64,000 nt of DNA from Citrobacter enshiensis (GTDB lineage: Bacteria > Pseudomonadota > Gammaproteobacteria > Enterobacterales > Enterobacteriaceae), in contig NZ_CP119862.1 of assembly GCF_029338175.1 (NCBI RefSeq), positions 2,914,001 to 2,978,000 of the forward strand, in the 5' to 3' direction. A program made the position numbers and the translations under genes. The notes under the pieces are model-generated. The model was not told the origin of the DNA and did not search any database. It saw nothing but the letters and a program-made list of their open reading frames with translations. This document shows, piece after piece, positions 22,071 to 37,208 of the stretch. Position 1 is the stretch's first letter; the number at the start of each line of letters is the position of its first letter.

Positions 22071-23189
22071 ATGAACTACGATTTAATCATTATTGGCAGC
22101 GGTTCCGTGGGTGCGGCCGCCGGATATTATGCCACTCGCGCCGGCTTAAAGGTGCTGATGACCGATGCGCACATGCCGCCACATCAGCAGGGTAGCCACC
22201 ACGGCGATACCCGATTAATGCGCCATGCCTACGGCGAAGGCGAAAAATACGTTCCGCTGGTGCTGCGGGCACAAGCGCTGTGGGACGAACTTTCAACGCT
22301 CAATGAAGAGCCCGTTTTTGTACGCTCAGGGGTTATCAATCTCGGCCCTTCCGACTCCACCTTTCTGGCCAATGTGGCGCACAGCGCGCAACAGTGGCAG
22401 TTGAACGTCGAGCAACTGGACGCCGCCGCGATGATGGCCCGCTGGCCTGAGATCCGCGTACCGGAAAACTACATCGGCCTGTTTGAGGCAGATTCCGGGT
22501 TTCTGCGCAGCGAGTTAGCCATTAAAGCCTGGGTTCGCCTGGCGGAAGAAGCCGGCTGCGCGCAACTCTTTAACTGCCCTGTCTCTGCCATTCATCATCA
22601 TGATGACGGCGTGACGGTAGTGACCGCCGATGGGGAGTATCACGCGAAGAAAGCGCTGGTCAACGCCGGTACCTGGGTTCAGTCGCTGATCCCCGAACTG
22701 CCTATCCAACCCGTGCGGAAAGTGTTCGCATGGTATCAAGCGGATGGTCGCTATAGTGTCAAAAATAACTTCCCGGCGTTTACCGGCGAATTGCCTAATG
22801 GCGATCAATATTACGGTTTTCCTGCCGAAAATGACGAGCTGAAAATCGGTAAGCATAATGGTGGCCAGCTGATTCACTCTCCGGATGAGCGTAAACCGTT
22901 TGCTGCCGTCGCCAGCGATGGTTCAGAAGCCTTCCCATTCCTGCGCGCTATTCTGCCGGGCGTGGGCTGTTGTCTGCACGGTGCTTCCTGCACGTACGAC
23001 AACTCCCCTGACGAAGATTTTATTATCGACACTCTGCCAGGGCACGAAAACACGCTGATTATCACCGGACTCAGCGGTCATGGTTTCAAGTTTGCCTCTG
23101 TGCTGGGAGAGATTGCAGCTGATTTTGCTCAGGATAAACCCTCTGCCTTTGACCTGACGCCATTTCGACTGTCACGCTTTGCTGAATAA
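22071..23189 (+). CDS. solA: N-methyl-L-tryptophan oxidase
   Basis: Flavoenzyme of the monomeric sarcosine oxidase family; oxidatively demethylates N-methyltryptophan. 372 residues, standard. Rossmann motif [20 protein letters not shown] at the N-terminus. The segment [14 protein letters not shown] holds the Cys (near residue 308) that carries covalent FAD in this family. Cytoplasmic. Good GAGAGAAGCTG before ATG. Confidence 0.95.
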   Translation: MNYDLIIIGSGSVGAAAGYYATRAGLKVLMTDAHMPPHQQGSHHGDTRLMRHAYGEGEKYVPLVLRAQALWDELSTLNEEPVFVRSGVINLGPSDSTFLANVAHSAQQWQLNVEQLDAAAMMARWPEIRVPENYIGLFEADSGFLRSELAIKAWVRLAEEAGCAQLFNCPVSAIHHHDDGVTVVTADGEYHAKKALVNAGTWVQSLIPELPIQPVRKVFAWYQADGRYSVKNNFPAFTGELPNGDQYYGFPAENDELKIGKHNGGQLIHSPDERKPFAAVASDGSEAFPFLRAILPGVGCCLHGASCTYDNSPDEDFIIDTLPGHENTLIITGLSGHGFKFASVLGEIAADFAQDKPSAFDLTPFRLSRFAE

Positions 23190-23195
23190 TCATTC

Positions 23196-23226
23196 AATGG
23201 CCTCGGTATGGAGGCCATTTCTTTTT
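23196..23226 (+). terminator. solA terminator
   Basis: AATGGCCTC and GAGGCCATT flank a short loop and are followed by TCTTTTT. It ends just before the ribosome site of yceO. Confidence 0.8.
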
Positions 23227-23241
23227 AAGAGGTATCCGCCA

Positions 23242-23355
23242 GTGCTGCGTTTATTTCATTATCTGGTCAACAATATTCGCGAACACTTTATGCTTTACGT
23301 TATTTTGTGGTCGCTGTTGGCGATTATGGACGTTATTTATATCCTGTTTTTCTAA
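23242..23355 (+). CDS. yceO: Small membrane-like protein YceO
   Basis: A 37-codon frame starting at GTG with AAGAGG eight bases before it. The predicted peptide [19 protein letters not shown] and [17 protein letters not shown] resembles E. coli YceO, also found after solA. It has a basic N-terminal part and one hydrophobic C-terminal segment, so it is probably a single-pass inner-membrane small protein. Function unknown. Start codon uncertain: E. coli's form is a few residues longer. Confidence 0.72.
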   Translation: MLRLFHYLVNNIREHFMLYVILWSLLAIMDVIYILFF

Positions 23356-23617
23356 GCCAGATTCATTGACATAAATTGACAAATATTGATATTTCTCTAA
23401 TTTTCGTTTAGATAATTTGAATAACCGTAAAACCGTCTAACCCGTATAAACAATGAAAATTTTTGTGCAGTTTCTCGAAACTTCTGATGCTGAACTCCAG
23501 GTTAAATCAAATTTATTGAAATAAAAATAAATATCATTCATATTGTTATTTATTGGTTGCAATAATCCCCCCAACACGCCATTTTCATTCACACTTGAAA
23601 TATTCATTGGTGTGTCT

Positions 23618-24190
23618 ATGCAATTCACAAATACCCCACAACGCTATGGTGTGATTTCTGCTGCGCTGCACTGGCTGATAGCCGTCGTGGTCTATGGCAT
23701 GTTCGCATTGGGTCTGTGGATGGTGACGCTCAGCTATTACGATGGCTGGTACCATCAGGCACCGGAGCTGCATAAAAGCATCGGGATCCTGCTGATGATG
23801 GGACTGGTCATCCGGGTTATCTGGCGATTTATCTCGCCGCCTCCCGCCGCCCTCAAAAGCTACTCACGCCTGACGCGCCTCGGCGCAACGCTTGGCCATA
23901 TCACCTTGTATGCCCTGCTGTTTAGTATCGTTGTCAGCGGCTATCTGATTTCAACCGCAGACGGTGAACCGATTAGCGTGTTTGGCTGGTTTGAAATCCC
24001 GGCCACCCTTGCCGATGCTGGCGTACAGGCCGATCTTGCCGGAAGCCTGCACCTGTGGCTTGCCTGGGGCGTTGTGATTTTGTCTCTGCTACACGGGCTG
24101 ATGGCCCTGAAACATCATTTCATCGATAAAGACGACACCCTGAATCGCATGCTGGGAAAATCGTCATCTGACTATGGAGTTCAAAAATGA
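23618..24190 (+). CDS. yceJ: Cytochrome b561 family protein YceJ
   Basis: Predicted di-haem inner-membrane cytochrome b561 with four helices. 190 residues from the ATG reading [20 protein letters not shown]. Haem-ligand candidates are His in [31 protein letters not shown] and [11 protein letters not shown]. The frame is open 25 codons upstream without a ribosome site. Its stop overlaps the yceI ATG (ATGA), so the two are coupled; joint action in periplasmic redox or lipid handling is inferred only. Confidence 0.93.
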   Translation: MQFTNTPQRYGVISAALHWLIAVVVYGMFALGLWMVTLSYYDGWYHQAPELHKSIGILLMMGLVIRVIWRFISPPPAALKSYSRLTRLGATLGHITLYALLFSIVVSGYLISTADGEPISVFGWFEIPATLADAGVQADLAGSLHLWLAWGVVILSLLHGLMALKHHFIDKDDTLNRMLGKSSSDYGVQK

Positions 24191-24762
24191 AAAAAAGCCT
24201 GCTGGGAGTCACTCTCGCCTCTTTGTTGTTCACCACCGGTTCTGCACTTGCTGCAGACTATAAGATTGATAAAGCGGGACAACATGCCTTCGTTAACTTC
24301 CGCATCCAGCATCTGGGTTACAGCTGGTTATACGGCTCGTTTAAAGACTTCGACGGGACATTCACCTTCGATGAAAAAAATCCGGCCGCGGATAAAGTCA
24401 ATGTGACGATTAACACCAATAGCGTTGATACTCACCACGCCGAACGTGACAAGCATCTGCGTAGCGCCGACTTCCTGAACGTCGCAAAATTCCCGCAGGC
24501 AACCTTCACCTCTACCAGTGTGAAGAAAGACGGCGATGAGCTGGATATCACCGGCAACCTGACGCTCAACGGCGTAACCAAACCGGTAACGCTGGAAGCG
24601 AAGTTGATCGGCCAGGGCGATGATCCCTGGGGTGGAAAACGCGCAGGCTTTGAAGCGGAAGGAAAAATTAAGCTGAAGGACTTCAACATCACCACCGATC
24701 TCGGTCCGGCGTCGCAGGAAGTCGATTTGATTATCTCGGTCGAAGGCGTTCAGCAGAAGTAA
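24187..24762 (+). CDS. yceI: YceI family periplasmic lipid-binding protein
   Basis: Periplasmic lipocalin-like beta barrel that binds a polyisoprenoid in homologues; base-induced in E. coli. 191 residues with a signal peptide ending TGSALA. Mature part starts [20 protein letters not shown] and shows the [20 protein letters not shown] family signature. Overlaps yceJ by 4 bases. Confidence 0.95.
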   Translation: MKKSLLGVTLASLLFTTGSALAADYKIDKAGQHAFVNFRIQHLGYSWLYGSFKDFDGTFTFDEKNPAADKVNVTINTNSVDTHHAERDKHLRSADFLNVAKFPQATFTSTSVKKDGDELDITGNLTLNGVTKPVTLEAKLIGQGDDPWGGKRAGFEAEGKIKLKDFNITTDLGPASQEVDLIISVEGVQQK

Positions 24763-24775
24763 TCGGTTGAGAAAT

Positions 24776-24806
24776 GCCGGATAACGTGTTTGCTCCGTTA
24801 TCCGGC
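24776..24806. repeat. REP-like palindrome between yceI and trhO
   Basis: GCCGGATAACG and CGTTATCCGGC form an inverted repeat with a short loop, of the REP/BIME type common after enterobacterial genes. It lies between the convergent yceI and trhO stops. Confidence 0.75.
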
Positions 24807-24812
24807 TAAACG

Positions 24813-25865
24813 TTATTCCGCTGGATCCGGGATACCCAGTTTTGTATTCAGGCGACCGCGTGATTTATTGAAGATTTTATTGCCGTTTTCACGCCCCGCA
24901 CGCCGACGGCGCTGCTCTTCTTCCGGTAACGCACTCTCTTCACAACAGAGATCGCTGCAACAGCCCTGGTATTTCTCGGCACAGGCTGGACACTGAATAA
25001 ACAGCAGATGGCAGCCATCGTTTCGGCAATTGGTATGACTGTCGCACAGCACGCCACACTGGTGGCAATGGGCAATCACCTTTTCAGAGATCCGCTCTCC
25101 CATACGCTCATCAAAAACAAAATTCTTACCGATAAAGCGAACCGGAAGCCCCTGTTCACGCGCCCGACGCGCATATTCAATAATACCGCCTTCAATATGC
25201 CAAACCTTGCTAAAACCGTTATGTTTCATCCAGGCGCTGGCTTTCTCACAGCGAATGCCACCGGTGCAATACATCACGATCTTTTTGTCTTTATGCGCCT
25301 GCATCATCTCGACCGCTTTGGGTAACTGCTCGCGGAAAGTATCTGCGGGGATTTCCAGCGCGTTTTCAAAATGGCCCACTTCGTATTCGTAGTGATTACG
25401 CATGTCGATGAACACCGCATCGGGATCGTCCAGCATGGCGTTCACTTCAGCCGCCTTCAGATAGTCTCCCACGTCGCTGGCATCAAAGTTTTCATCCTCA
25501 ATACCGTCGGCCACAATCCGGTCGCGTACCTTCATACGCAGAACCCAGAATGATTTACCGTCATCATCCAGAGCAATGTTAAGGCGCAGCCCGGCAAAGG
25601 CGGGATCAAACGCGTAAAGTTGTTCACGGAAGGCATCCACAAGACTTTGCGGAACGCTGATTTGCGCATTAATACCTTCATGAGCCAAATAAACACGCCC
25701 GAAGACATTCAACGCCGTGAACATCTGGTACATCGCATCACGCGTGCTTTGCGGGTCCGCGATAGTGAAATATTTGTAAAAGGAGATCGTTATACGCGGT
25801 TCTGTCTCAGCCAGCATCCTGGCTCTGAGCGCATCATTCGATATGCGGTTGTGTAACACTGGCAT
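24813..25865 (-). CDS. trhO: tRNA uridine-34 5-hydroxylase TrhO (rhodanese family)
   Basis: Catalyses oxygen-dependent hydroxylation of U34 in tRNA to 5-hydroxyuridine. 350 residues from the ATG reading [17 protein letters not shown]; a start 16 codons further up would exceed the family length. Order: N-terminal alpha/beta domain, rhodanese domain with active Cys in [13 protein letters not shown] (near residue 190), then a Cys-rich C-terminal region ([39 protein letters not shown]) probably binding metal, and a basic tail. Formerly yceA. Confidence 0.95.
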   Translation of the reverse strand: MPVLHNRISNDALRARMLAETEPRITISFYKYFTIADPQSTRDAMYQMFTALNVFGRVYLAHEGINAQISVPQSLVDAFREQLYAFDPAFAGLRLNIALDDDGKSFWVLRMKVRDRIVADGIEDENFDASDVGDYLKAAEVNAMLDDPDAVFIDMRNHYEYEVGHFENALEIPADTFREQLPKAVEMMQAHKDKKIVMYCTGGIRCEKASAWMKHNGFSKVWHIEGGIIEYARRAREQGLPVRFIGKNFVFDERMGERISEKVIAHCHQCGVLCDSHTNCRNDGCHLLFIQCPACAEKYQGCCSDLCCEESALPEEEQRRRRAGRENGNKIFNKSRGRLNTKLGIPDPAE

Positions 25866-26085
25866 GGTGTACGTATCCTGCGATTGATAAAAATGAAAAT
25901 CGGGCGGCATCATAAAGCAAACCTCGCCAATTTACATCCACACATTTTGCGCTACATTTCAGGCTTCGCATTTAAAAAATTACCAACAATTGCCGTTTTT
26001 ATCTCCATCCCATAGCTGCAAATTTTTGCTACGCGCGAAAAAATGCAACAATACAGGGAATTGTTCGTTTATAGACAGGATAGAC

Positions 26086-27006
26086 ATGACGAATTTACCC
26101 AAATTCTCCGCCGCATTACTCCATCCACGTTATTGGTTAACCTGGCTGGGCGTAGGCGTTCTTTGGTTGGTTGTACAACTGCCCTACCCGATTATCCACA
26201 AACTGGGCTGTGGATTAGGCCATCTGGCGCTACGATTCATGAAGCAACGCACCAGGGTGGCCTACCGTAATCTGGAACTCTGCTTTCCACAAATGAGTGA
26301 GCAAGAGCGCCACCAAATGGTGGTCAAAAATTTTGAGTCCGTGGGTATGGGATTGATGGAAACCGGCATGGCCTGGTTTTGGTCAGATCGTCGGATGTCC
26401 CGCTGGACTGAAGTGATCGGCATGGAGCATATTCGCGACGTTCAGGCGCAAAAACGCGGGATTCTGCTGGTCGGCATGCATTTCCTGACGCTGGAGATCG
26501 GTGCCCGCATGTTTGGCCTGCAGGAGCCCGGTATCGGGGTCTATCGCCCAAACGACAACCCGCTGCTGGACTGGCTGCAAACCTGGGGACGTCTGCGTTC
26601 CAATAAATCCATGCTCGATCGTAAAGACCTGAAAGGCATGGTCAAAGCGCTGAAAAAAGGGGAAGTCGTCTGGTATGCACCGGATCATGACTACGGCCCG
26701 CGATCCAGCGTATTTGTTCCCTTTTTTGCAGTAGAACAAGCCGCAACCACATCCGGAACCTGGATGCTCTCCCGTATGTCGAATGCCTGCCTGGTGCCTT
26801 TTGTTCCGCGCCGTAAACCTGACGGCAAAGGTTATCAACTGATTATGTTGCCGCCAGAATGTTCTCCGCCTCTGGATGATGCCGAAACCACCGCCGCGTG
26901 GATGAATAAAGTGGTTGAGAAGTGCATCATGATGGCTCCCGAGCAGTATATGTGGCTACATCGTCGCTTCAAGACGCGCCCTGAAGGCGTACCCTCCCGC
27001 TATTAA
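26086..27006 (+). CDS. lpxL: Lipid A biosynthesis lauroyltransferase
   Basis: Inner-membrane acyltransferase adding the secondary laurate to Kdo2-lipid IVA. 306 residues, the E. coli LpxL (HtrB) length, from the ATG after AGGATAGAC. A frame extension 32 codons upstream is not supported. One N-terminal membrane helix ([20 protein letters not shown]). The HX4(D/E) catalytic motif is seen in [10 protein letters not shown] near residue 132. The neighbours (trhO, mdtG) fit lpxL rather than lpxP. Confidence 0.93.
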   Translation: MTNLPKFSAALLHPRYWLTWLGVGVLWLVVQLPYPIIHKLGCGLGHLALRFMKQRTRVAYRNLELCFPQMSEQERHQMVVKNFESVGMGLMETGMAWFWSDRRMSRWTEVIGMEHIRDVQAQKRGILLVGMHFLTLEIGARMFGLQEPGIGVYRPNDNPLLDWLQTWGRLRSNKSMLDRKDLKGMVKALKKGEVVWYAPDHDYGPRSSVFVPFFAVEQAATTSGTWMLSRMSNACLVPFVPRRKPDGKGYQLIMLPPECSPPLDDAETTAAWMNKVVEKCIMMAPEQYMWLHRRFKTRPEGVPSRY

Positions 27007-27154
27007 ACTGCGTATGCAGCTCTTAATGGGCTGCACAACTCGCCTTTTAGCTTTAAAAGCTCCTGTCCATTGCAGCTCCCCTGAGGCAGGCGCATAATTA
27101 GCGTGCTTATTTTTATTCATCAACGCGCCGGCGCGCCTCGCACAGCGGAAAGCT

Positions 27155-28360
27155 ATGTCACCCTCTGATGATGTTCCCATCAACTGGAAACGCAATCTCA
27201 CCGTTGCCTGGCTGGGCTGTTTTTTAACCGGGGCGGCATTTAGCCTGGTCATGCCATTCTTACCGCTTTACGTCGAACAACTCGGCGTGACGGGTCATAG
27301 CGCCCTTAACATGTGGTCAGGCCTGGTGTTCAGCATCACCTTTTTGTTTTCAGCCATTGCTTCCCCCTTCTGGGGCGGGCTGGCGGATCGTAAAGGTCGT
27401 AAAATCATGCTGCTGCGTTCCGCGTTGGGTATGGCTATCGTGATGGTGTTCATGGGGCTGGCGCAGAATATCTGGCAGTTTCTCGTCTTACGGGCCTTAT
27501 TGGGTCTGCTGGGTGGATTTATCCCCAACGCTAACGCGCTGATCGCCACGCAGGTTCCCCGTCATAAAAGCGGTTGGGCACTTGGCACGCTCTCTACCGG
27601 GGGCGTCAGCGGTGCGTTGCTCGGCCCGCTGGCGGGCGGATTGCTGGCGGACCATTACGGTCTGCGTCCTGTTTTTTTCATTACCGCCAGTGTGTTGCTT
27701 GCCTGTTTTTTACTGACGCTCTTTTTTATTCGCGAACATTTTCAGCCGGTCAGCAAAAAAGAGATGCTTCGCCTTCGCGAGGTCATCACCTCTCTCAAAA
27801 ACCCGCGATTGGTGCTGAGTCTGTTCGTCACCACCCTGATTATTCAGGTTGCCACCGGATCTATTGCGCCGATCCTCACGCTGTATGTGCGTGAGTTAGC
27901 GGGTAACGTCAGCAACATTGCGTTTATTAGCGGCATGATTGCTTCAGTCCCTGGCGTCGCGGCCTTACTCAGCGCACCCCGGCTCGGTAAACTCGGGGAC
28001 CGAATTGGGCCGGAGAAAATCCTGATCGTTGCGCTGGTGATTTCGGTGTTGCTGCTGATCCCAATGTCCTTTGTACAAACCCCCTGGCAACTCGGGATCC
28101 TGCGCTTTTTACTGGGCGCTGCGGATGGCGCCCTGCTTCCTGCCGTTCAGACGCTGCTGGTGTATAACTCGACGAATCAGGTGGCCGGTCGGATCTTCAG
28201 TTACAACCAGTCATTTCGCGACATCGGCAATGTAACAGGACCGCTGATGGGTGCCGCCATCTCGGCAAATTACGGTTTCCGCGCCGTGTTTTGCGTCACC
28301 GCTGGCGTAGTGCTGTTCAACGCCCTCTACTCCTGGAACAGCCTGCAGCGACGCCGGTAA
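27155..28360 (+). CDS. mdtG: Major facilitator superfamily multidrug exporter MdtG
   Basis: DHA1-type drug/proton antiporter with 12 helices; E. coli MdtG gives fosfomycin and deoxycholate tolerance and belongs to the MarA/SoxS/Rob regulon. 401 residues, a few shorter at the C-terminus than the 408 of E. coli. MFS motif A is seen in [20 protein letters not shown], motif C-like [17 protein letters not shown] later. I could not define a mar box with confidence. Confidence 0.94.
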   Translation: MSPSDDVPINWKRNLTVAWLGCFLTGAAFSLVMPFLPLYVEQLGVTGHSALNMWSGLVFSITFLFSAIASPFWGGLADRKGRKIMLLRSALGMAIVMVFMGLAQNIWQFLVLRALLGLLGGFIPNANALIATQVPRHKSGWALGTLSTGGVSGALLGPLAGGLLADHYGLRPVFFITASVLLACFLLTLFFIREHFQPVSKKEMLRLREVITSLKNPRLVLSLFVTTLIIQVATGSIAPILTLYVRELAGNVSNIAFISGMIASVPGVAALLSAPRLGKLGDRIGPEKILIVALVISVLLLIPMSFVQTPWQLGILRFLLGAADGALLPAVQTLLVYNSTNQVAGRIFSYNQSFRDIGNVTGPLMGAAISANYGFRAVFCVTAGVVLFNALYSWNSLQRRR

Positions 28361-28478
28361 GTTTCGCGAGCACGCCGCCACTCAGGCATCTGAATGATTT
28401 TTGCGCATTCATACTTGCAAAAGCAAAGAATCAGCTATTATTTCCCTGAATACCTCGTCAAATCAAAGGGAGACACTG

Positions 28479-28850
28479 ATGACCATGTATGCCACGCTGG
28501 AAGAAGCCATCGACGCAGCCCGAGAAGAATTTCTGGCTGACTCAGGCCTCGAGCAAGATGAAGCGAATGTTCAACAGCTCAACGTGCAAAAATACGTACT
28601 GCAGGATGGCGACATCATGTGGCAGGCCGAATTTTTTGCCGACGACGGTGAAGAAGGTGAGTGTCTGCCCATGCTGAGCGGCGAAGCGGCGCAAAGTGTC
28701 TTTGACGGCGATTATGATGAGATCGAGATTCGACAAGAGTGGCAAGAGGAGAACACCCTTCATGAATGGGATGAAGGCGAGTTCCAGCTTGAACCTCCTC
28801 TCGATACCGAAGAGGGACAAACCGCTGCCGATGAATGGGATGAGCGCTAG
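28479..28850 (+). CDS. msyB: Acidic protein MsyB
   Basis: Very acidic cytoplasmic protein (long Glu/Asp runs such as DGDYDEIEIRQEWQEENTLH and EWDEGEFQLEPPLDTEEG), isolated in E. coli as a multicopy suppressor of secY/secA mutants. 123 residues from MTMYATLEEAIDAAREE, preceded by AAAGGGAGACACTG. A frame extension of 26 codons upstream lacks a ribosome site. Converges on yceK with no gap between stops. Confidence 0.94.
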   Translation: MTMYATLEEAIDAAREEFLADSGLEQDEANVQQLNVQKYVLQDGDIMWQAEFFADDGEEGECLPMLSGEAAQSVFDGDYDEIEIRQEWQEENTLHEWDEGEFQLEPPLDTEEGQTAADEWDER

Positions 28851-29078
28851 TTACTCATAGGGGCCGTGGTGGATATCCAGCGGTAGCAACAGCGTATCAA
28901 AAACCAGTGAAAAGGGCAGATCGAGAACGGTGACGTAGCGCCATGCCGAATCCCGGACATCCCACTGCACGCCGGGATAGTATTGGTTGCCATGCCCCTG
29001 ACCAGGAACGGTTCTGCTGATAATGCTGCCGCAACCGCTGAGTAACAGCACCATGATGCTGACTGCCAGTGTTCGCAC
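28851..29078 (-). CDS. yceK: YceK lipoprotein (DUF1375)
   Basis: Predicted outer-membrane lipoprotein of unknown function. 75 residues if started at GTG, which has GAGG at the right spacing and aligns with the E. coli start. Upstream ATGs in the same frame would lengthen the signal peptide without need. Signal peptide with lipobox LSGC at Cys 16, then GSIISRTVPGQGHGNQYYPG, strongly conserved. Confidence 0.9.
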   Translation of the reverse strand: MRTLAVSIMVLLLSGCGSIISRTVPGQGHGNQYYPGVQWDVRDSAWRYVTVLDLPFSLVFDTLLLPLDIHHGPYE

Positions 29079-29151
29079 CGGATACCTCATCAATCGTGTA
29101 GTGAGTACAAAAAAATACCGGCGCCTGGCCGGTATTTTCATCTATCTATGT

Positions 29152-33286
<4,135 letters not shown>

Positions 33287-33480
33287 TCAGGCATTCCGAC
33301 AACTGAATCGAGCCATCGTTTAGCGCGCTGGCTCATGGATTAAGCAGGTTCATACGCCCATTTTCACTTTGAGTGCTTATCCTGGAGACAGGTTGTTGGA
33401 CTTGGTGTAGGGTTGCCTTCGAATGTAACCATAATTCGTCTTTGGGATAAGGCGAAAAGTCTGAGAATGCGTGTCCATTT

Positions 33481-34641
33481 ATGAATCCAGTACCCCCGCA
33501 ACGTGAATACTTTCTTGACTCCATCCGTGCCTGGCTGATGTTGTTGGGGATCCCCTTTCATATCTCATTGATATACTCAGGTCATACATGGCATGTGAAC
33601 AGTGCGGAGCCGTCGTGGTGGCTTACGCTGTTTAATGACTTTGTCCATGCGTTTCGCATGCAGGTCTTTTTTGTTATTTCGGGTTATTTTTCGTACATGC
33701 TATTCCTGCGTTATCCCTTAAAACGTTGGTGGAAGGTCCGCGTAGAACGCGTGGGAATTCCCATGTTGACCGCCATTCCGCTACTCACATTGCCTCAATT
33801 TATTATGTTGCAATATGTCAAAGGAAAGGCGGATAGCTGGCATACCCTCTCGGCTTACGATAAATATAATGCACTGGCCTGGGAATTAATTTCTCATCTC
33901 TGGTTTTTGCTGGTGCTGGTGGTATTAACAACGCTGAGTATGTGGGTGTTTACCAAAATTAAAAAACGTCTGGACGCCGCTGAAAACGCGTGGATTACGC
34001 ATATTTCCATGCCGAAACTGACCCTCATCTTTTTCTTACTCGGTGTGGGTTATGCGGTTGTCAGACGCACTATTCTTATCCTTTATCCGCCAATACTCAG
34101 TGACGGTTTGTTCAATTTCATTGTCATGCAAACCCTATTTTACGTGCCCTTTTTCATGCTGGGCGCGCTGGCGTTTATCTCGCCAAATTTGAAAGCCCTG
34201 TTCACCACGCCTTCACGTGGATGCACCATTGCCGCAGGCCTTGCCTTTGCGGTCTATCTGGTGAACCAGCATTACGGCAACGGCGATGCCTGGATGTATG
34301 AAACGGAGTATGTGATTACCATGGTTATGGGGCTGTGGATGGTGAATGTGGTCTTTTCTCTGGGGCATCGTTTACTGAATTTTCAATCTGCTCGCGTCAC
34401 GTATTTTGTGAATGCCTCTCTCTTTATCTACCTGGTGCACCATCCCTTAACCCTGTTTTACGGGGCCTATATTACTCCGCACATTTCATCTAATTTGCTC
34501 GGATTTTTATGCGGTCTGGTCTTTGTTATTGGTATTGCGATAATTCTGTATGAAATCCATTTACGCGTACCGTTGTTGAAATTTTTGTTTTCGGGCAAAC
34601 CGCCCGTTAAACGCGATAAAAACGATGCGGTGGCCAATTAA
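33481..34641 (+). CDS. opgC: Glucan succinyltransferase OpgC
   Basis: Inner-membrane acyltransferase (acyltransferase-3 family) transferring succinyl groups to periplasmic glucans. 386 residues with about ten helices. N-terminal family signature is [20 protein letters not shown] with the His of the catalytic site. Divergent from opgGH, as in E. coli. Confidence 0.95.
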   Translation: MNPVPPQREYFLDSIRAWLMLLGIPFHISLIYSGHTWHVNSAEPSWWLTLFNDFVHAFRMQVFFVISGYFSYMLFLRYPLKRWWKVRVERVGIPMLTAIPLLTLPQFIMLQYVKGKADSWHTLSAYDKYNALAWELISHLWFLLVLVVLTTLSMWVFTKIKKRLDAAENAWITHISMPKLTLIFFLLGVGYAVVRRTILILYPPILSDGLFNFIVMQTLFYVPFFMLGALAFISPNLKALFTTPSRGCTIAAGLAFAVYLVNQHYGNGDAWMYETEYVITMVMGLWMVNVVFSLGHRLLNFQSARVTYFVNASLFIYLVHHPLTLFYGAYITPHISSNLLGFLCGLVFVIGIAIILYEIHLRVPLLKFLFSGKPPVKRDKNDAVAN

Positions 34642-34665
34642 TTCCCGTTATATGGGGTTTGGCGT

Positions 34666-36087
34666 TTAGAGCAACCATTCAATCGGCAATAACGACGCCA
34701 GCCGCACCTGAACCCGCTTCCAGAATCCTGTGGCGGGTTCTTTTTTTAGAACCACCTCTTCGCTCTGTTGGCGATCGACCCAATTGATGCGCCCCCATCG
34801 ATCCAGCCGCAGTTGCCAGGCTGAATCGCGCTGCCGTTGTATAAAGCGCTCATGAATAAGCGACGCCAGCGTTTCACTTTCTATCACAAAGCCCATTTCG
34901 GTATTCAGCAACGTCGAGCGGGGATCAAAATTAAGCGAGCCGATGAACACTTTATTACCATCAATACTGAAGGTTTTTGCATGCAGGCTGGAGCCAGAGT
35001 TTCCCGTTAATCCGCGATCGTGAAGCACAGCGTCACGTGTGTTGGTCGGTTTCAGTTCATACAGTTCAATCCCGTAGCGAAGCAATTTTTTGCGCCAGCG
35101 CGCATAACCCGCATGGACGACCGCCACATCATTCGCCGCCAGGGAATTGGTCAGAATCGCTATCCTGACGCCTTTTCTGACCAGTTGCAGCAGTTGAATA
35201 ACGCCTGCGCGGGTCGGTACAAAATAGGCTGAAATAATATCGATTCGCTTTGACGGAGAGCCCATCACATCAAACAAGCGTTGCGGCAGCAGCGAATGAC
35301 GCTGCGCTTTCCCTTCGCCTTTGGAAGGATCGTCGCTAAGAAGCCGGGTTTTCGCCCAAATCAAAGGCAGCGAACCACCATCAAGGTGCGACATAAACTG
35401 GCTGGTCTCCAGTTTATTCAAGTAACGACGAGTCATCTCGTCGTTATACCAGGATTCAGGGAAGTCGAGATGGTGAAGATGCTCGCGTTCGGGCAGTTCC
35501 AGCACATCCTGCAGGGTAGAAACGGATCCACAATGCCAGTAACGCTCAAAATCATCGGCCACCTCTTTCACCACCGGACCGACGGCCATCACGTCAAGAT
35601 CGGAAAACAGTGGCTCCTCCCCTGCACCGAAATAGGCGTCACCAATGTTTCGCCCGCCAACCAGCGTTATGACCCCATCCGCCGTATAGCTTTTGTTGTG
35701 CATACGGCGGTTCAGCCGCGCAAAATCGGTTAAATATCCCAGTACACGCAGCGTGCGAAACGAGAACGGATTAAACAGGCGGACTTCAATATTAGGATGG
35801 TTGTCCAGCAACTGGAGCGTATCGTCAAGGCCTGGGGTGTTGTTATCATCTAAAAGCAGGCGAACGTGGACACCCCGATTCGCCGCTGCCATTAACACCG
35901 AAAACAGCAAACGCCCGGACATGTCGTTTTCCCAAATGTAATACTGCACATCCAGGGTACGTTCTGCCATTTCAGTTAACCGGTAACGGGCGGCGAATGC
36001 ATCCATGCCATCACCCAGCGCAAGGATCCCACACTCACCAGGATGGCTTGAACAAAGAGGTGCGACCGCTCGTTCAAGTCGCGTCAT
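34666..36087 (-). CDS. clsC: Cardiolipin synthase C
   Basis: Phospholipase D-family enzyme making cardiolipin from phosphatidylglycerol and phosphatidylethanolamine; in E. coli it needs YmdB for full activity. 473 residues from the ATG one base after the ymdB stop; an ATG six codons earlier overlaps ymdB. Two HKD motifs are seen: HNKSYTADGVITLVGGRNIG near residue 130 and HAKTFSIDGNKVFIGSLNFD near residue 370. Confidence 0.95.
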   Translation of the reverse strand: MTRLERAVAPLCSSHPGECGILALGDGMDAFAARYRLTEMAERTLDVQYYIWENDMSGRLLFSVLMAAANRGVHVRLLLDDNNTPGLDDTLQLLDNHPNIEVRLFNPFSFRTLRVLGYLTDFARLNRRMHNKSYTADGVITLVGGRNIGDAYFGAGEEPLFSDLDVMAVGPVVKEVADDFERYWHCGSVSTLQDVLELPEREHLHHLDFPESWYNDEMTRRYLNKLETSQFMSHLDGGSLPLIWAKTRLLSDDPSKGEGKAQRHSLLPQRLFDVMGSPSKRIDIISAYFVPTRAGVIQLLQLVRKGVRIAILTNSLAANDVAVVHAGYARWRKKLLRYGIELYELKPTNTRDAVLHDRGLTGNSGSSLHAKTFSIDGNKVFIGSLNFDPRSTLLNTEMGFVIESETLASLIHERFIQRQRDSAWQLRLDRWGRINWVDRQQSEEVVLKKEPATGFWKRVQVRLASLLPIEWLL

Positions 36088-36088
36088 C

Positions 36089-36631
36089 TCAGAAGGTATC
36101 CTCATCGCCCTGTTGCGTCAGCAAGCGTGAGTACAAGTGAGCATTTTCTTCATCATAACAAACAAAGTACACCTGATCAGGCAAGGCGCGACGGATGAGA
36201 AATTCCGACACTGTTTTCACGGCGATCTCGGCCGCCGCGGCGCGCGGATACCCATAAGCGCCGGTGCTGATGGCAGGAAACGCGATGGAGCTGTAGCCGT
36301 TGGCCAGCGCCAGTTGCAGACTATTCAGATATGCATCCCCCAGCAGTTCAGCTTCACGGTGCTCCCCCCCCTGCCAGACCGGGCCCACGGCGTGGATCAC
36401 GGCTTTCGCGGGGAGATCGCCCGCGAGGGTGATAACGGCATGCCCCGCAGGACACTCGCCCATCTGCTGCCTCACTTTTTTGCACGCTTCAAGCAGTGCC
36501 GGGCCTGCGGCACGGTGAATTGCGCCATCAACGCCCCCGCCCCCCAGTAATGAAGAGTTTGCGGCATTAACGATCACATCTACAGCGACCTGAGTAATGT
36601 CACCGTGTAGAACATGAACACGCGATTTCAT
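36089..36631 (-). CDS. ymdB: Macro-domain O-acetyl-ADP-ribose deacetylase / RNase III modulator
   Basis: Macro-domain protein that removes acetyl from O-acetyl-ADP-ribose and, in E. coli, inhibits RNase III. 180 residues. Active-site region [20 protein letters not shown] near residue 25 (Asn and Asp conserved), later [20 protein letters not shown]. Translationally coupled to clsC. Confidence 0.95.
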   Translation of the reverse strand: MKSRVHVLHGDITQVAVDVIVNAANSSLLGGGGVDGAIHRAAGPALLEACKKVRQQMGECPAGHAVITLAGDLPAKAVIHAVGPVWQGGEHREAELLGDAYLNSLQLALANGYSSIAFPAISTGAYGYPRAAAAEIAVKTVSEFLIRRALPDQVYFVCYDEENAHLYSRLLTQQGDEDTF

Positions 36632-36730
36632 AAATCCCCCTAACCTGAGTCTATCCTCTAAGTGTACAGCAGGGGTTTCAATGAAATCGCGCTTTTTAAT
36701 GACAGTTTGCGTTGTTACCGTTTCAGCGGT

Positions 36731-37054
36731 CTATTTGTACTCAATACTCAAAATCGCCATGTTTTTTTGCGCATTAAGATATTGCATTTTCACGTTGGCA
36801 ACCTGCTGAATCTGTTGAGGCGCTGTCGAAACCTGCTGGAGGGTAAACTGGTTGGTTTTCATCGCGCCATTATGCGCACAAGACATAGAAACCTGCTGCT
36901 GGCTGGAGGAAACGTCACAAGGAGATTCAACGATTTCGCCACGAAAATGAATAATGCCACCTTGTACTTTCTGCTCAGCCATTGTCGGGGCAGAGAAAAG
37001 AATAAGAGCAGTCATGCTCGTCGTCAGAAAATGCCTGGGCCAGCGTGTAAACAT
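36731..37054 (-). CDS. ymdA: Secreted protein YmdA
   Basis: 107 residues from the ATG reading MFTRWPRHFLTTSMTALILF, which gives a clean signal peptide ending APTMA. A longer form would put 24 residues before it. The mature part EQKVQGGIIHFRGEIVESPC resembles the start of a fimbrial-like domain with two Cys that could pair (Cys in ESPCDVS and MSCAHNG). Function unknown. It lies after the curli csgBAC genes, as in E. coli. Confidence 0.87.
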   Translation of the reverse strand: MFTRWPRHFLTTSMTALILFSAPTMAEQKVQGGIIHFRGEIVESPCDVSSSQQQVSMSCAHNGAMKTNQFTLQQVSTAPQQIQQVANVKMQYLNAQKNMAILSIEYK

Positions 37055-37208
37055 GATAGCGCTCCTCAATGATAAATCATCCTTGAGGGTTCGGTGTTTT
37101 CCTTTACAGCTGAGATGAAGGTTCACACAAATGGCGTGGACGCCTCTTTATAGTCATAGAACAACAACCTCTCCCCTGCCATATCATTTATATTAATAAA
37201 TCAAATGA

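Noticed and set aside
23356-23617. A further small gene or RNA between yceO and yceJ
   Set aside because: Only AT-rich sequence with scattered stops and no convincing hairpin with a T run was seen.
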